IMG/VR virus record: IMGVR_UViG_3300035672_000072
Span: 1 to 38,595 of that record
Length of the DNA stretch: 38,595 nucleotides
Direction: 5' to 3' (one strand)
From: a virus
A program made the translations under genes and the position numbers. Every line of letters starts with the position of its first letter. Position 1 is the first letter of the stretch. Below the pieces are notes generated by a model, which did not search any database, had not been told where the DNA came from, and was given only the letters and a program-made list of their open reading frames with translations. This document shows positions 29,927-38,178 of this stretch, one piece after another.

Positions 29927-31888
29927 ATGAGCGATAAAACCTCACGCCTTCTCTTTGCCGCCGCGCTGATTTTCTGCGCCTGTTTCGCCCACGCCCAGAA
30001 CGTACGCCAGGACGGGGTTGTCAGTTCCCGCTCCGGCCAGCCCGCCGGGGGAGCCTTTGTGGCCGTCTGCACCCAGCCCGCCAATACTTCTGTCGCTCCC
30101 TGCTCACCCCTGGCTCCGCTGTGCTCCTCTCTGAGTGACATCGCCTGCACCCAGACGAACCCGGTTCAGGCCGACGGCCTCGGCAACTTCCACTTCTACG
30201 CGAAGCTCACTTCCCTGCCCGTCACCATCCAGTACTTTGGTCCCAACGTCCCCACCTACTCGGTCCCAGACCAGACATTCGGAGGCGGCAACGGCAGCGG
30301 AGGATCGCCTGGCGGCTCCAGCCTGCAATTGCAATACAACAATGCCGGCTTCTTTGCCGGCCTGCCCTGCACCTGGACCAATGGAACTTCTACCCTGGCT
30401 TGTACCGGGACGATCAACGCGTCGGTCGGGTTGAACATCGGAACCTCGTCGCCGACTGCGTGCACTGGGATATCGGGCTGCATTGCCCTTGCTGAAGCGT
30501 CCACCCCCTGCACGCCTACCGCAGGTCAGATTTGCTTTCGAGCCGACGCAATTAATCACGCATTGAAAGTGTCTGTCGATGCCGGGGCGGAATACATCGA
30601 ATTTCCGCAAGTTCCTCTTGTGGTGGGGGCGGGTATTTCGACGTGGGGAACGGGTGACATCGGAGCACAAATCAACGCAGCCTACGCCGCCCTCCCTTCA
30701 ACGGGCGGAATTATCTCGATGCTTGCGGGGCCATGCCTCACTTACTCCACGCCAATTGTATTCGGAACTTCTCATAAACCCGTTGCGCTGGTGGGTGCGG
30801 GAAATTACGGCACCTGCCTTACCTATACAGGAACCACCGGAGCGGCCATCACCGTCAACGTCGGCGTGCAAGGCCGCATCAACCGCTTGGAGGATTTTAT
30901 TCTTACTGGTCCCGGCATTGGGACAAGCACTACCGGAGTCGTGATCGGTGGAGCGACGGATAGCGGCACCAATTTCGCGCACACCAGCCGCATGTTAATT
31001 GCCTCCTTCGGATTGGGCATGCAGTTTGTCGGATCGAATACCTGGGGATTTGTCGGCTACGAAATGCAGTTGAACGACAACGGGCAAAACTTTTCCGACA
31101 CCTACGGGCAAGAGAACAATAGCTTCATCGGCTCGAAGTTCTCGATCGACACCCCGGGAACGAACGGCACGGTTGCCAACAGCGTCCAGATTTCAGGAAG
31201 CTCCGATTGGAACTTCTACGGGTGCAGCTTCGACAACGTGCAACTTTCCGTATCATCGAACGCCATCATTCACATCTTCGGCGGCCACTTTGAAAACCCA
31301 GCTTCCACAAGTTACGACTACTTCGTATGCGCGGGCCTCGAATGCTCCTTCAACGAAGTTCTATTCAATCAGGACAATGCTTCGGCCTTTGCCAATAATC
31401 GCTTCGGAACCGCGTCGAGTGGCGTGGTTAGCTTTTACGGTGGGACGGCGTTCTCCGCGCTGAGCCCGTTAGGAAGCTTCGTGAACACTACAGGAAGCGC
31501 AAAGCTTAACGCTTTCGGACTACTTCTCGACTCCTCGTTCAGCGGTTTTTACAGCAGCACCAGTTCTGGAACGGTAAGCGTCTGCCCGCTCGACAATTTC
31601 GGGAACTGCTCGATCTCCGGCTCGCTGATTTCCAAAGGTCTCTACCAACCCGCCGCCAATACTTATGCGGGGAAATGTGCAATGGGTGCCACCACCACCT
31701 GCACCTATACGGCAAGCGGCCCGGCCTTCGGAAATTACGTTTCTTTTGCCTCGATTGATCAGGCCTCAGCCCCGCCGGCAACCGCGATTTCGGCGAAGTG
31801 CAGTTTGTCGGGAACGACCGTCACGATCACCGCCGGCGCAAGCAACTCCCTTACTTGGGATTGTTTGTTTGTAGGAAATCCGAACTAG
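29927..31888 (+). CDS. spike-like beta-helix protein with Sec signal peptide, 653 aa
   Basis: Signal peptide at residues 1-23 (SRLLFAAALIFCACFAHA|Q). An N-terminal Carboxypeptidase-regulatory-like segment (QDGVVSSRSGQPAGGAFVAV) is followed by a parallel beta-helix typical of tail spikes and pectate-lyase-like proteins: GDIGAQINAAYAALPSTGG is the classic entry to such helices, then GAGNYGTCLTY, many short strands. Cys are frequent. Location in the tail-spike slot suggests receptor binding or polysaccharide cleavage, yet the signal peptide implies export; see findings. Confidence 0.75.
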   Translation: MSDKTSRLLFAAALIFCACFAHAQNVRQDGVVSSRSGQPAGGAFVAVCTQPANTSVAPCSPLAPLCSSLSDIACTQTNPVQADGLGNFHFYAKLTSLPVTIQYFGPNVPTYSVPDQTFGGGNGSGGSPGGSSLQLQYNNAGFFAGLPCTWTNGTSTLACTGTINASVGLNIGTSSPTACTGISGCIALAEASTPCTPTAGQICFRADAINHALKVSVDAGAEYIEFPQVPLVVGAGISTWGTGDIGAQINAAYAALPSTGGIISMLAGPCLTYSTPIVFGTSHKPVALVGAGNYGTCLTYTGTTGAAITVNVGVQGRINRLEDFILTGPGIGTSTTGVVIGGATDSGTNFAHTSRMLIASFGLGMQFVGSNTWGFVGYEMQLNDNGQNFSDTYGQENNSFIGSKFSIDTPGTNGTVANSVQISGSSDWNFYGCSFDNVQLSVSSNAIIHIFGGHFENPASTSYDYFVCAGLECSFNEVLFNQDNASAFANNRFGTASSGVVSFYGGTAFSALSPLGSFVNTTGSAKLNAFGLLLDSSFSGFYSSTSSGTVSVCPLDNFGNCSISGSLISKGLYQPAANTYAGKCAMGATTTCTYTASGPAFGNYVSFASIDQASAPPATAISAKCSLSGTTVTITAGASNSLTWDCLFVGNPN

Positions 31889-32982
31889 TGCAATATCTCC
31901 TCATCTTCGCGATGCTCTGTAGCGGAGCAGCCGCTGCTCAGACCTTCCCGAACCTCGATGACACGAATTCGGGATGGGGAAGCTGCAATGTCAGTTGCGC
32001 AGGAGGCACCGGAACCGCGACTGCCTTTCCGCGCACCATCAATAATCCGACTCCTTCGCTCGATGGCGAGTCGATGGAAGTCAGCATTACCGGTCCCTCG
32101 CTCTCGCCTGGACACACAACCAACGCGCTCTGGTACGAGAAGGTGGGAGCGAACAATTCCCTCTCCACATTCACCGGAACTTACAACGTTTACTTTCCCT
32201 CGTTCTCAAACATAGCGGCCGCGGAGTACGACCAGTTTCAATTCAACGCCGGCACTCGCTTCATGATGGGCTCACAGTGCCTGACGGGCGGGGTGTGGCA
32301 GATCTGGAACTCCTGCGGCGGCGCATGGCTCAACACGTCCGTCTCCTGCAGCCTCACCACGAATGCCTGGCACAGCATCGTTTGGAATACGCATCGCGAT
32401 CCCTTAACCAGCACCTCGTGCGGCGGTCATCCCTGCGAATATTACGACAAGCTGACGATCGATGGCGTTCCGAACGGACCGTTTACGGCGCAGCCGGCGT
32501 GCAGCAGCGCCGACTCAGATAACGTCGGCATTCAGGTGCAAATCGATCTGAACTCCACGGGCGGAACTGCCATCGAGTTTGTCGACGAGATGAGTTTGAC
32601 TTCGGGGGTGCCTACTTTCAGTTATTCCCCGAATCCAGTCGCGATCGGCAACGTCCCGGTAGGCTTCAGCTCTCCGACGACCGTGACGATCACCAATAGC
32701 GGTAGCGGCGTACTCATCGTCGGAACACTCTCTTCGAACAATGCGCAATTCACCTTTACTTCTGACGGGTGCTCTGGACAGAACGTCGCCCCGTTGGGGA
32801 CGTGCACCTTCAATTTAGTGTTCCAGCCTTTGAGCCTCGGGTTGCAGAGCGCAACCATCACGGTGCCGGATAACGCTGGGAATCCGGATACGATTTCGGC
32901 CACGGGAACCGGGACTGCGACCGCCAGCGGCACCTCAATTTCTGGAGGAGTACAGATTTCGCCAGGAGTACAGATTAAATGA
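31888..32982 (+). CDS. secreted ConA-like / choice-of-anchor-D protein, 364 aa
   Basis: GTG at 31888 overlaps the previous TAG. Hydrophobic signal YLLIFAMLCSGAAAA|Q (few basic residues before it). Residues about 20-235 look like a concanavalin-type sandwich (polysaccharide-binding). Residues about 245-350 (SYSPNPVAIGNVPVGFSSPT ... ITNSGSGVLIVGTL ... CTFNLVFQPLS) form a choice-of-anchor-D domain common in acidobacterial secreted proteins. Together these suggest a surface glycan-binding protein. Codes between two spike-like genes. Confidence 0.7.
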   Translation: MQYLLIFAMLCSGAAAAQTFPNLDDTNSGWGSCNVSCAGGTGTATAFPRTINNPTPSLDGESMEVSITGPSLSPGHTTNALWYEKVGANNSLSTFTGTYNVYFPSFSNIAAAEYDQFQFNAGTRFMMGSQCLTGGVWQIWNSCGGAWLNTSVSCSLTTNAWHSIVWNTHRDPLTSTSCGGHPCEYYDKLTIDGVPNGPFTAQPACSSADSDNVGIQVQIDLNSTGGTAIEFVDEMSLTSGVPTFSYSPNPVAIGNVPVGFSSPTTVTITNSGSGVLIVGTLSSNNAQFTFTSDGCSGQNVAPLGTCTFNLVFQPLSLGLQSATITVPDNAGNPDTISATGTGTATASGTSISGGVQISPGVQIK

Positions 32983-35612
32983 AGAACTTTTTCGCGGTTG
33001 CGTGTTTCGGGTTGCTGCTTTTTGCGGCGGTGGCCGCAGAGGGGCAAGGGCAGAATTTCCCCGGGGGCGCTGGTAGCCTCGTCGCAACGCCAACCCAAGG
33101 CTATGAGGCTTCGGGGAGCAGCACCGGGCAGATCATCACCAGCGCCTCCAGCGTTCACGCCGAGGACTTTTGTGGCGCGGGTGGCTTTAGTTCAACGCTC
33201 GGGGCTTGCGTATTGAATTACGACGGCACCCACTCCATCGGTCACGGAGCCTGCCAAGCCGTCATCGCAGCCATCGCCTCACAAGGAGTTAACGTTGGCT
33301 ACATCGACGCGCGAGCCTTCACCGGAACGCAATTTATTGATTCCAACTGTGGTGTCACGTTAAGTTACGGCGGAACTGCGAACTCTCCGGGATCGACAGT
33401 CAACGGCAAAGTTTTGTGGGGGAATGCAACGTACATCGTCGACGGGCCCACCACGCTGCCATTTTTTACAGATGGCGCGGTGAGCGGCACGCCGAGTTTT
33501 TCAGGCCCGTCTACCTGGGGCACGCCTGGTTTCCTCTTAGCCAATCAGTTCACTGGATTCTTCGGAGTCTCGAAGGACGCTTCGATTTTTGTCCCTTGCT
33601 CTACAACGACTACCGGATGCGTGCACGATTGGCCCTCGCGCAGCTTCCCGATCACCTCTACCTCGGTAGCCGGAAACACAATGACCATTACGGTCACCGG
33701 GACATTGCTGGCCACCGGAAATCCCAGCGCGATCGTCACCAGCTTTACCGGAACTTCGGGCACGCTGTCTTTTACGAACTCGGGAACAAATAATTTCTAT
33801 TCCGGTTTTCAGACTGTGCTGTTCGGATTCACCGGAGCCAACGTTGGATTGAATGGGCAGACGGTCACCGTTTCGGCCACTGGACTGAGCGCGACGACTT
33901 TTCAAGCTACGGTCACTGGTTCGGGCTACTCTTCTGCGGGCGGATACGCTTCGGAGCAAAACATCTATCCCACCGGCGGCGGACTGACAGGAGAATATGC
34001 CTTCCTCGTCGGATCGTCGCTCGATAACAACAATTCTTACTACATCGTAAAGACGGTTCCAACCAGCACGACGATCACTGTCGGAGTGCCGACCGGAGCC
34101 ACATCCTGCGCCTCGAACTGCGGCACGTTATGGCTTGGCACGGCGATGCACGCTTGGGGAATGCAAATTGTTAATCAAGCCTACATTCCACAACAGGGCG
34201 GAGCGGGATTGCAGTCGTTCGCCCAGCGTCTCGAAGACATCGGCATTTACGGAGGGTCCACCACAATTCCTCAAGGTAAATCGTGGCCCTATGGTTTCAT
34301 CGCCATGCAGAACAGCAACGCTGGCGAACACGCGGGAGCCTCGCACATTCAGTGTGATTACATCGCGGGAATGTGTCTTGATCTTCATGGCGGGTCGACC
34401 GACTCAGGGCCGTGGGATAACTTGCGGATGACCAACCTGGGGAACAACAATGCCGTCCGGTCAACGGTGGGATTCGGCGTTGCGGGAGCGATTCGCGGTA
34501 TTTACAACTCTTCCGTCATCACGCCCTATCCGGTCGGGACGCTCACCACATCGGCTGGGGCTCTCGGGGGATGCACGACGAACTGTGCTCAGCAAGTCAG
34601 CGGTACGAACTTTGCCACGATGTTGCCGAACACTCAAATCAACATTGCGGGGACGTTGTTCACGATTAGTGTCGTCAACTCCACTTCGATTCTCACCCTT
34701 ACGACGAATCCCGGTACGCAAACGGCCGTTGCGTTTCAGTATGGTCAGCCGTTGGCCTGCATTGCCATTGATGGGCAGGGCCCGACGGCGAACCTCTCGC
34801 CCGTGTTTCTAGCAAATCACCCGGAAGCCTGCGCGGATGGTTATCGTTTAGCCGCAAATTATAGCGTCCGGGGAGTCAGCATTCTAGGCTTCCTTGGCGG
34901 GCCGAGCGGCGGTCATGCCAACGTCAACCTGGTTCACGCCGTCGCCGCAGGCAATCTGGTTCTAGGCAGTGCAGTAATGGGAGTGGACACTCAAGCTAGC
35001 GGCGCCACGGCGACTGTGCAAGACGACATCAACGGGAATAGCTGTCTTGATTTGCCGCTGAATAGCTACCAATGGGACCCTTCGGGCATCCCGATGTATT
35101 CCTGCAAATCAGGAACGTTCGCGACCGGCGTGCAGACGATGAACGGAATCGTCCATAGCTACAACGCCACGAAGAGTCTGACAGTAGACTCAGCTTCCAT
35201 TACGGCTACGACCCCCGCGACCTCGACCACCGTCTTCACCTTCAGCAATTTCATTCCGAACGTCACCCTAAACATTCATTGCTCCGGGACGACCACGCAA
35301 GCCACGGCCGGGGCGGGGATCGGCATCGCCTTCCAGACGGCCACGGTTGCGGCCGCGACCGAACTTCACGCGTCGGTAGCCACCGGACCAGCAGCGTCAG
35401 CCTACCAGTCGAGTGGGACGGTTTCAGGCACGAGCGCCAATGTGATTTATGCAGGATCGACGGGCACGCTCACGACACAATTGCCCTGGACGATTGATGG
35501 ATCGATCACTCTCGGCGCAACTGTTCCGTCTGCATTAAATATTGCCTTCTACAGCATCAACGCTTCGGACGGAGTTGTGGTGAAGGCGAATAGCACCTGC
35601 GCGATCCGCTAG
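32979..35612 (+). CDS. large secreted spike-like protein, 877 aa
   Basis: aggag lies before the ATG, which overlaps the previous stop. Signal peptide FFAVACFGLLLFAAVAAEGQ. The mature part contains an exported beta-helix entry (HGACQAVIAAIASQGVNVGY), IgG-like Thr/Ser-rich strands (TMTITVTGTLLATGNPSAIV), a distal beta-helix (about 380-600) and a C-terminal jelly-roll-like domain (about 720-877). Likely the main receptor-binding or depolymerase spike. Confidence 0.7.
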   Translation: MKNFFAVACFGLLLFAAVAAEGQGQNFPGGAGSLVATPTQGYEASGSSTGQIITSASSVHAEDFCGAGGFSSTLGACVLNYDGTHSIGHGACQAVIAAIASQGVNVGYIDARAFTGTQFIDSNCGVTLSYGGTANSPGSTVNGKVLWGNATYIVDGPTTLPFFTDGAVSGTPSFSGPSTWGTPGFLLANQFTGFFGVSKDASIFVPCSTTTTGCVHDWPSRSFPITSTSVAGNTMTITVTGTLLATGNPSAIVTSFTGTSGTLSFTNSGTNNFYSGFQTVLFGFTGANVGLNGQTVTVSATGLSATTFQATVTGSGYSSAGGYASEQNIYPTGGGLTGEYAFLVGSSLDNNNSYYIVKTVPTSTTITVGVPTGATSCASNCGTLWLGTAMHAWGMQIVNQAYIPQQGGAGLQSFAQRLEDIGIYGGSTTIPQGKSWPYGFIAMQNSNAGEHAGASHIQCDYIAGMCLDLHGGSTDSGPWDNLRMTNLGNNNAVRSTVGFGVAGAIRGIYNSSVITPYPVGTLTTSAGALGGCTTNCAQQVSGTNFATMLPNTQINIAGTLFTISVVNSTSILTLTTNPGTQTAVAFQYGQPLACIAIDGQGPTANLSPVFLANHPEACADGYRLAANYSVRGVSILGFLGGPSGGHANVNLVHAVAAGNLVLGSAVMGVDTQASGATATVQDDINGNSCLDLPLNSYQWDPSGIPMYSCKSGTFATGVQTMNGIVHSYNATKSLTVDSASITATTPATSTTVFTFSNFIPNVTLNIHCSGTTTQATAGAGIGIAFQTATVAAATELHASVATGPAASAYQSSGTVSGTSANVIYAGSTGTLTTQLPWTIDGSITLGATVPSALNIAFYSINASDGVVVKANSTCAIR

Positions 35613-35728
35613 ATTTCTTAGCTTAAAGGCATTCTCTTAAACTCCGCGCCCATCGCCCGTTTCGGCTTCCGATCGCAACGCCTCGAGGAGCTGCCGGCCG
35701 CGCGATCGCAAACCTCGAAGCTATAGCC
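35613..35728. other. 116-bp gap with imperfect direct repeat
   Basis: Two related segments, CGATCGCAACGCCTCGAG... (35670-35692) and CGATCGCAAACCTCGAAG... (35703-35722), lie just before the lysis-like genes. No terminator or ribosome site is obvious. Confidence 0.35.
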
Positions 35729-36154
35729 ATGAAAGTTGAAATCAGAAGACTCTGGGAGACGCCGCGCTCCGTCTGCGGCGAGATGTGGATCGTTACCGAG
35801 AACGGCGCGCAGTTTGAGTGCTACACGCTCGAACCTTCGCGCCTGACGCCAGTGCATGAGGGCCATCCCTGCATCGCGGCCGGCACCTTCAAAGTCATCC
35901 TGACAAAATCTCCGCATCTCGGTTATGTCTGCCCGGAAGTGCTCGAGGTGCCCGGACGCACCGCGATCCGCTGGCACATCGCCAACAAACCCGAAGACGT
36001 TCTCGGCTGCGTTGGCGTGGGAGAAAAACATTCGGCCGACTGGGTCGCGAATTCGAAATTCGCATTTGAGAAGTTGATGACGATTTTGAAAACAGCAAAC
36101 GACGGAATTACGGCCGTCTATCTCGATCCGCCCGCGCCAGGTGAGACTTTATGA
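35729..36154 (+). CDS. DUF5675-like protein, lysis module, 141 aa
   Basis: CYTLEPSRLTPVHEG, CIAAGTFKVILTKSP, VPGRTAIRWHIANKPEDVLGC and a final S-x-F-A-F-E-K-L-M match the DUF5675 pattern of about 130-residue phage proteins found near lysis genes. Function of the family is unknown; a cell-wall-associated role is often assumed. Its start is 116 bp after the spike gene and its end overlaps the next gene by 4. Confidence 0.7.
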   Translation: MKVEIRRLWETPRSVCGEMWIVTENGAQFECYTLEPSRLTPVHEGHPCIAAGTFKVILTKSPHLGYVCPEVLEVPGRTAIRWHIANKPEDVLGCVGVGEKHSADWVANSKFAFEKLMTILKTANDGITAVYLDPPAPGETL

Positions 36155-36711
36155 AGGACTATTTAAAGCAGTATCTCTCGACTCATGTCTTCTACATCGT
36201 GGTAATCGCGATCGCGATCGTATGCGGCCGCGCCTGGCTTCAGGAGCACGACGCGCGCGTATCGGCCGAACTGCAAATCAAACAGAGCGAGCAGCAGGTG
36301 CAAGGCCTGCAGAAACAGATCCAGGTGAATGACGCCGCGGCCGAGCAGCAGGTTACGAGCTTGCGCGTACTGACTGCGAAAACGAAAACGCCGCAGCAGG
36401 CGATCGCCGCGATCCCCGCTCTCGCGGAAGCACTCAACGCGCGCGCCGGTCCTTCGAGCGCCACGGTGATCGTCGATGCCGTACCGCTATTTCAGGAACT
36501 CGCGCAGTGCAAGCAGGACGCGGTCAACTTAAACGCCTGCCAGGCGGATTACAAAGCTGAAGTCAAGATCACCGCACAAAAAGACGATCAGATTACGACG
36601 CTGAAAAAGAAACCGCGGTTTTGGAAGCGCGTCGGTTCAGCGCTGAAGACGGCGCTGATCGGCGGAGCCGCGACCGAGATTCTACATATCGCGCTGAAGG
36701 GGGCATTATGA
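36151..36711 (+). CDS. spanin-like inner-membrane coiled-coil protein, 186 aa
   Basis: One N-terminal membrane segment (VFYIVVIAIAIVCGRAWL, about 12-30) followed by a coiled coil (QIKQSEQQVQGLQKQIQVND) is i-spanin/Rz architecture, needed to disrupt the outer membrane at lysis. The C-terminal KTALIGGAATEILHIALKG is unusual for an Rz. No separate Rz1-like lipoprotein was found nested in it. Confidence 0.55.
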   Translation: MKDYLKQYLSTHVFYIVVIAIAIVCGRAWLQEHDARVSAELQIKQSEQQVQGLQKQIQVNDAAAEQQVTSLRVLTAKTKTPQQAIAAIPALAEALNARAGPSSATVIVDAVPLFQELAQCKQDAVNLNACQADYKAEVKITAQKDDQITTLKKKPRFWKRVGSALKTALIGGAATEILHIALKGAL

Positions 36712-37004
36712 AAGAACTGTTCAAATTTTTTCGCAGCGTGCTCAGTGAGTCCGACGGTACGGGATCGTGGAGTCGGTGCGGTTCTTTGTTGATTGTTCTG
36801 TTCACTCTGGGGTGGGTCACGCACGTTGTCTGCAAGACACACGCCATTCCCGATCTCGGCGGAGCTACGGGCTTTATGACCGTCGGCACCGGAGCCCTGT
36901 ACGGAACGAACAAATTAAGTTCCATTGTCTCGGCCGTCACCGGGAAAGGGAAAGATGGGACACCCACACCCACACCCACGCCCATCGTCGCTCCACCGCA
37001 ATAA
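36708..37004 (+). CDS. holin-like two-pass membrane protein, 98 aa
   Basis: ATG 36708 overlaps the upstream stop. Hydrophobic segments at SLLIVLFTLGWVTHVVC (about 26-42) and GFMTVGTGALYGTNKL fit a small holin. The C-terminus is a TPTPTPTPI run encoded by a short (CCCACA) microsatellite at about 36962-36980. Class not determined. Confidence 0.55.
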   Translation: MKELFKFFRSVLSESDGTGSWSRCGSLLIVLFTLGWVTHVVCKTHAIPDLGGATGFMTVGTGALYGTNKLSSIVSAVTGKGKDGTPTPTPTPIVAPPQ

Positions 37005-37039
37005 AACCAGAAATTAAAACTTTTTCGAGGAGAACACAC

Positions 37040-37261
37040 ATGGACCCAGTACTGCTCGCCTTCATCTTCGCCATTCCCGCCGCCTATATCGCGGGAGTGC
37101 TCACCCACAAGTACGTGATCAGCGAAGCGGATTCCATTAAATCGCATGTCACCGCGGCCGAGGGACGGATCCGCACCGATATCGCTTCCCTGCTGAAAAA
37201 GGCGGATAGCGAAGTCGCGTCAGTAGCCAGCAAAGCTGCGGGCGCCGCCGCGAAGATCTAG
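37040..37261 (+). CDS. small membrane protein, 73 aa
   Basis: gaggag precedes the ATG. One membrane segment MDPVLLAFIFAIPAAYIAGV, then a charged, Ala-rich helix (EADSIKSHVTAAEGRIRTDI). Follows the holin-like gene, so a lysis accessory or antiholin is possible. Ends overlapping the convergent gene by 4 bp. Confidence 0.6.
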   Translation: MDPVLLAFIFAIPAAYIAGVLTHKYVISEADSIKSHVTAAEGRIRTDIASLLKKADSEVASVASKAAGAAAKI

Positions 37262-37647
37262 CTCGCTTCCTTCAGCCGGCGCGGCGGCGGCAGGATCTCG
37301 GGCTCGGGAAGCGCGGCATTGAATTCAATATCGCCGACGCGCCCTTCGCGTTCGATGATCAGCTCGAACATTTCCTGAAACGCTGCGTTCACCTCGGGGC
37401 GTTGTGAGCCCGTCAGTTTGCTGATCATCTGGAAAGCGGCGACATTGAAAAAATCAGACTCAGGTGGGCCGGGGCGGATGGCGAGCACCATCGTGCACGC
37501 GGGGCAGATGTAAATCACCGGCGCTGAGGCTTTTCGTCGCGGCTTCATCCCAGCAGTTTGGCAGAACATGAAAACGGCGAGTGCTTTGTCGCTGACTTCG
37601 ATCTGGCTTTTACAGCGGCGGCAGATAGTACGGTCACGGTTTGGCAT
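37258..37647 (-). CDS. minus-strand zinc-ribbon protein, 129 aa
   Basis: CRRCKSQIEVSDKAL (CxxC) and CPACTMVLAIRPG (CxxC), about 33 residues apart, form a probable zinc ribbon. The rest is helical (SDFFNVAAFQMISKLTGSQR). gagaggggt is a good ribosome site. It sits alone on the minus strand at the end of the lysis block, transcribed away from the Acb2-like gene, with a tandem palindrome upstream. It might be a regulator of that switch. Confidence 0.65.
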   Translation of the reverse strand: MPNRDRTICRRCKSQIEVSDKALAVFMFCQTAGMKPRRKASAPVIYICPACTMVLAIRPGPPESDFFNVAAFQMISKLTGSQRPEVNAAFQEMFELIIEREGRVGDIEFNAALPEPEILPPPRRLKEAS

Positions 37648-37662
37648 GAAACCCCTCTCTTT

Positions 37663-37688
37663 CGCGTGCTAGCACGTGCTAGCACGCG
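37663..37688. promoter_or_regulatory. tandem-palindrome operator
   Basis: Two adjacent GTGCTAGCAC units (37666-37675, 37676-37685) flanked by CGC and GCG form one perfect 26-bp palindrome. It lies 15 bp upstream of the minus-strand gene's start codon and 131 bp from the Acb2-like gene. This is the form of a repressor site binding two dimers. A second inverted repeat AGTGT-N5-ACACT follows at 37694-37708. Confidence 0.7.
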
Positions 37689-37693
37689 GAATC

Positions 37694-37819
37694 AGTGTAC
37701 TCGACACTGCTACTGGCCGGACTCAGGGAAGTAAACAGCCGCAGCCTCCGGTTACCTCGGTTTCTCGCGAAGGCGGGAATCGCTAGGTGACGAAAGGCGT
37801 GGAACGGTAGAGTGGCGGC
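37694..37819. promoter_or_regulatory. divergent control region of the accessory edge
   Basis: Contains the AGTGT/ACACT repeat and a 7-bp hairpin with GAAG loop (37762-37779) upstream of the Acb2-like gene. On the minus strand TACACT (37694-37699) could be the -10 of the leftward gene. A clear -35 is not seen on either strand. Confidence 0.35.
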
Positions 37820-38170
37820 ATGTACAAAAACGCTGATTGCGAAAAGACTCAAGCGCCGCCCGATGATTACCGATTAAAGCAGGCGATGCAACAGGAGCGC
37901 GATTCTCGCTGCGATGTGATGCAGGCCGGATGTGAGCCGCGTCCACTGATGACTGAGGCGCAGATCGTCGCCGAATTTTTCAAGTATCAGCCACCGACCG
38001 ATTTTACGCTTCCGAAGTTTGCCGCCATCAACCAGGCCGCCAAGAATTTCGCCGAAGTCATCTTGGCGAATTGCCCTCGGGGATCAGATCGAGTTGTCGC
38101 AATCCAGAGAATCCGGGACGCTCGTATGAGCGCGAACGCGGCCGTCGCGCTGAATGGGTTGTCGCTTTAA
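37820..38170 (+). CDS. acb2: Acb2/Tad1-like cyclic-nucleotide sponge (anti-CBASS/anti-Thoeris), 116 aa
   Basis: Residues about 51-113 (EFFKYQPPTDFTLPKFAAIN, AAKNFAEVILANCPRGSDRV, AIQRIRDARMSANAAVALNG) fit the Acb2/Tad1 hairpin-domain pattern: [FY]-x-Y-x-P-P, K/Y-F-x-x-I, A-K-x-F-A, N-C-P-x-S/G, A-I-x-x-I-R-x-A, M-x-A-N-A-A-x-A. In Acb2 this hexameric domain sequesters cyclic oligonucleotides from CBASS (and gcADPR in Thoeris), blocking defence signalling. The N-terminal 48 residues are an extra, charged extension. It lies divergent to a zinc-ribbon gene with a palindromic operator. Strong family resemblance; ligand unproven. Confidence 0.78.
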   Translation: MYKNADCEKTQAPPDDYRLKQAMQQERDSRCDVMQAGCEPRPLMTEAQIVAEFFKYQPPTDFTLPKFAAINQAAKNFAEVILANCPRGSDRVVAIQRIRDARMSANAAVALNGLSL

Positions 38171-38178
38171 CACTACAC

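Noticed and set aside
31888-32982. Upstream extension of the ConA-like gene to 31798
   Set aside because: The extra residues overlap the previous gene and destroy the signal peptide; GTG 31888 gives the operon-style overlap.
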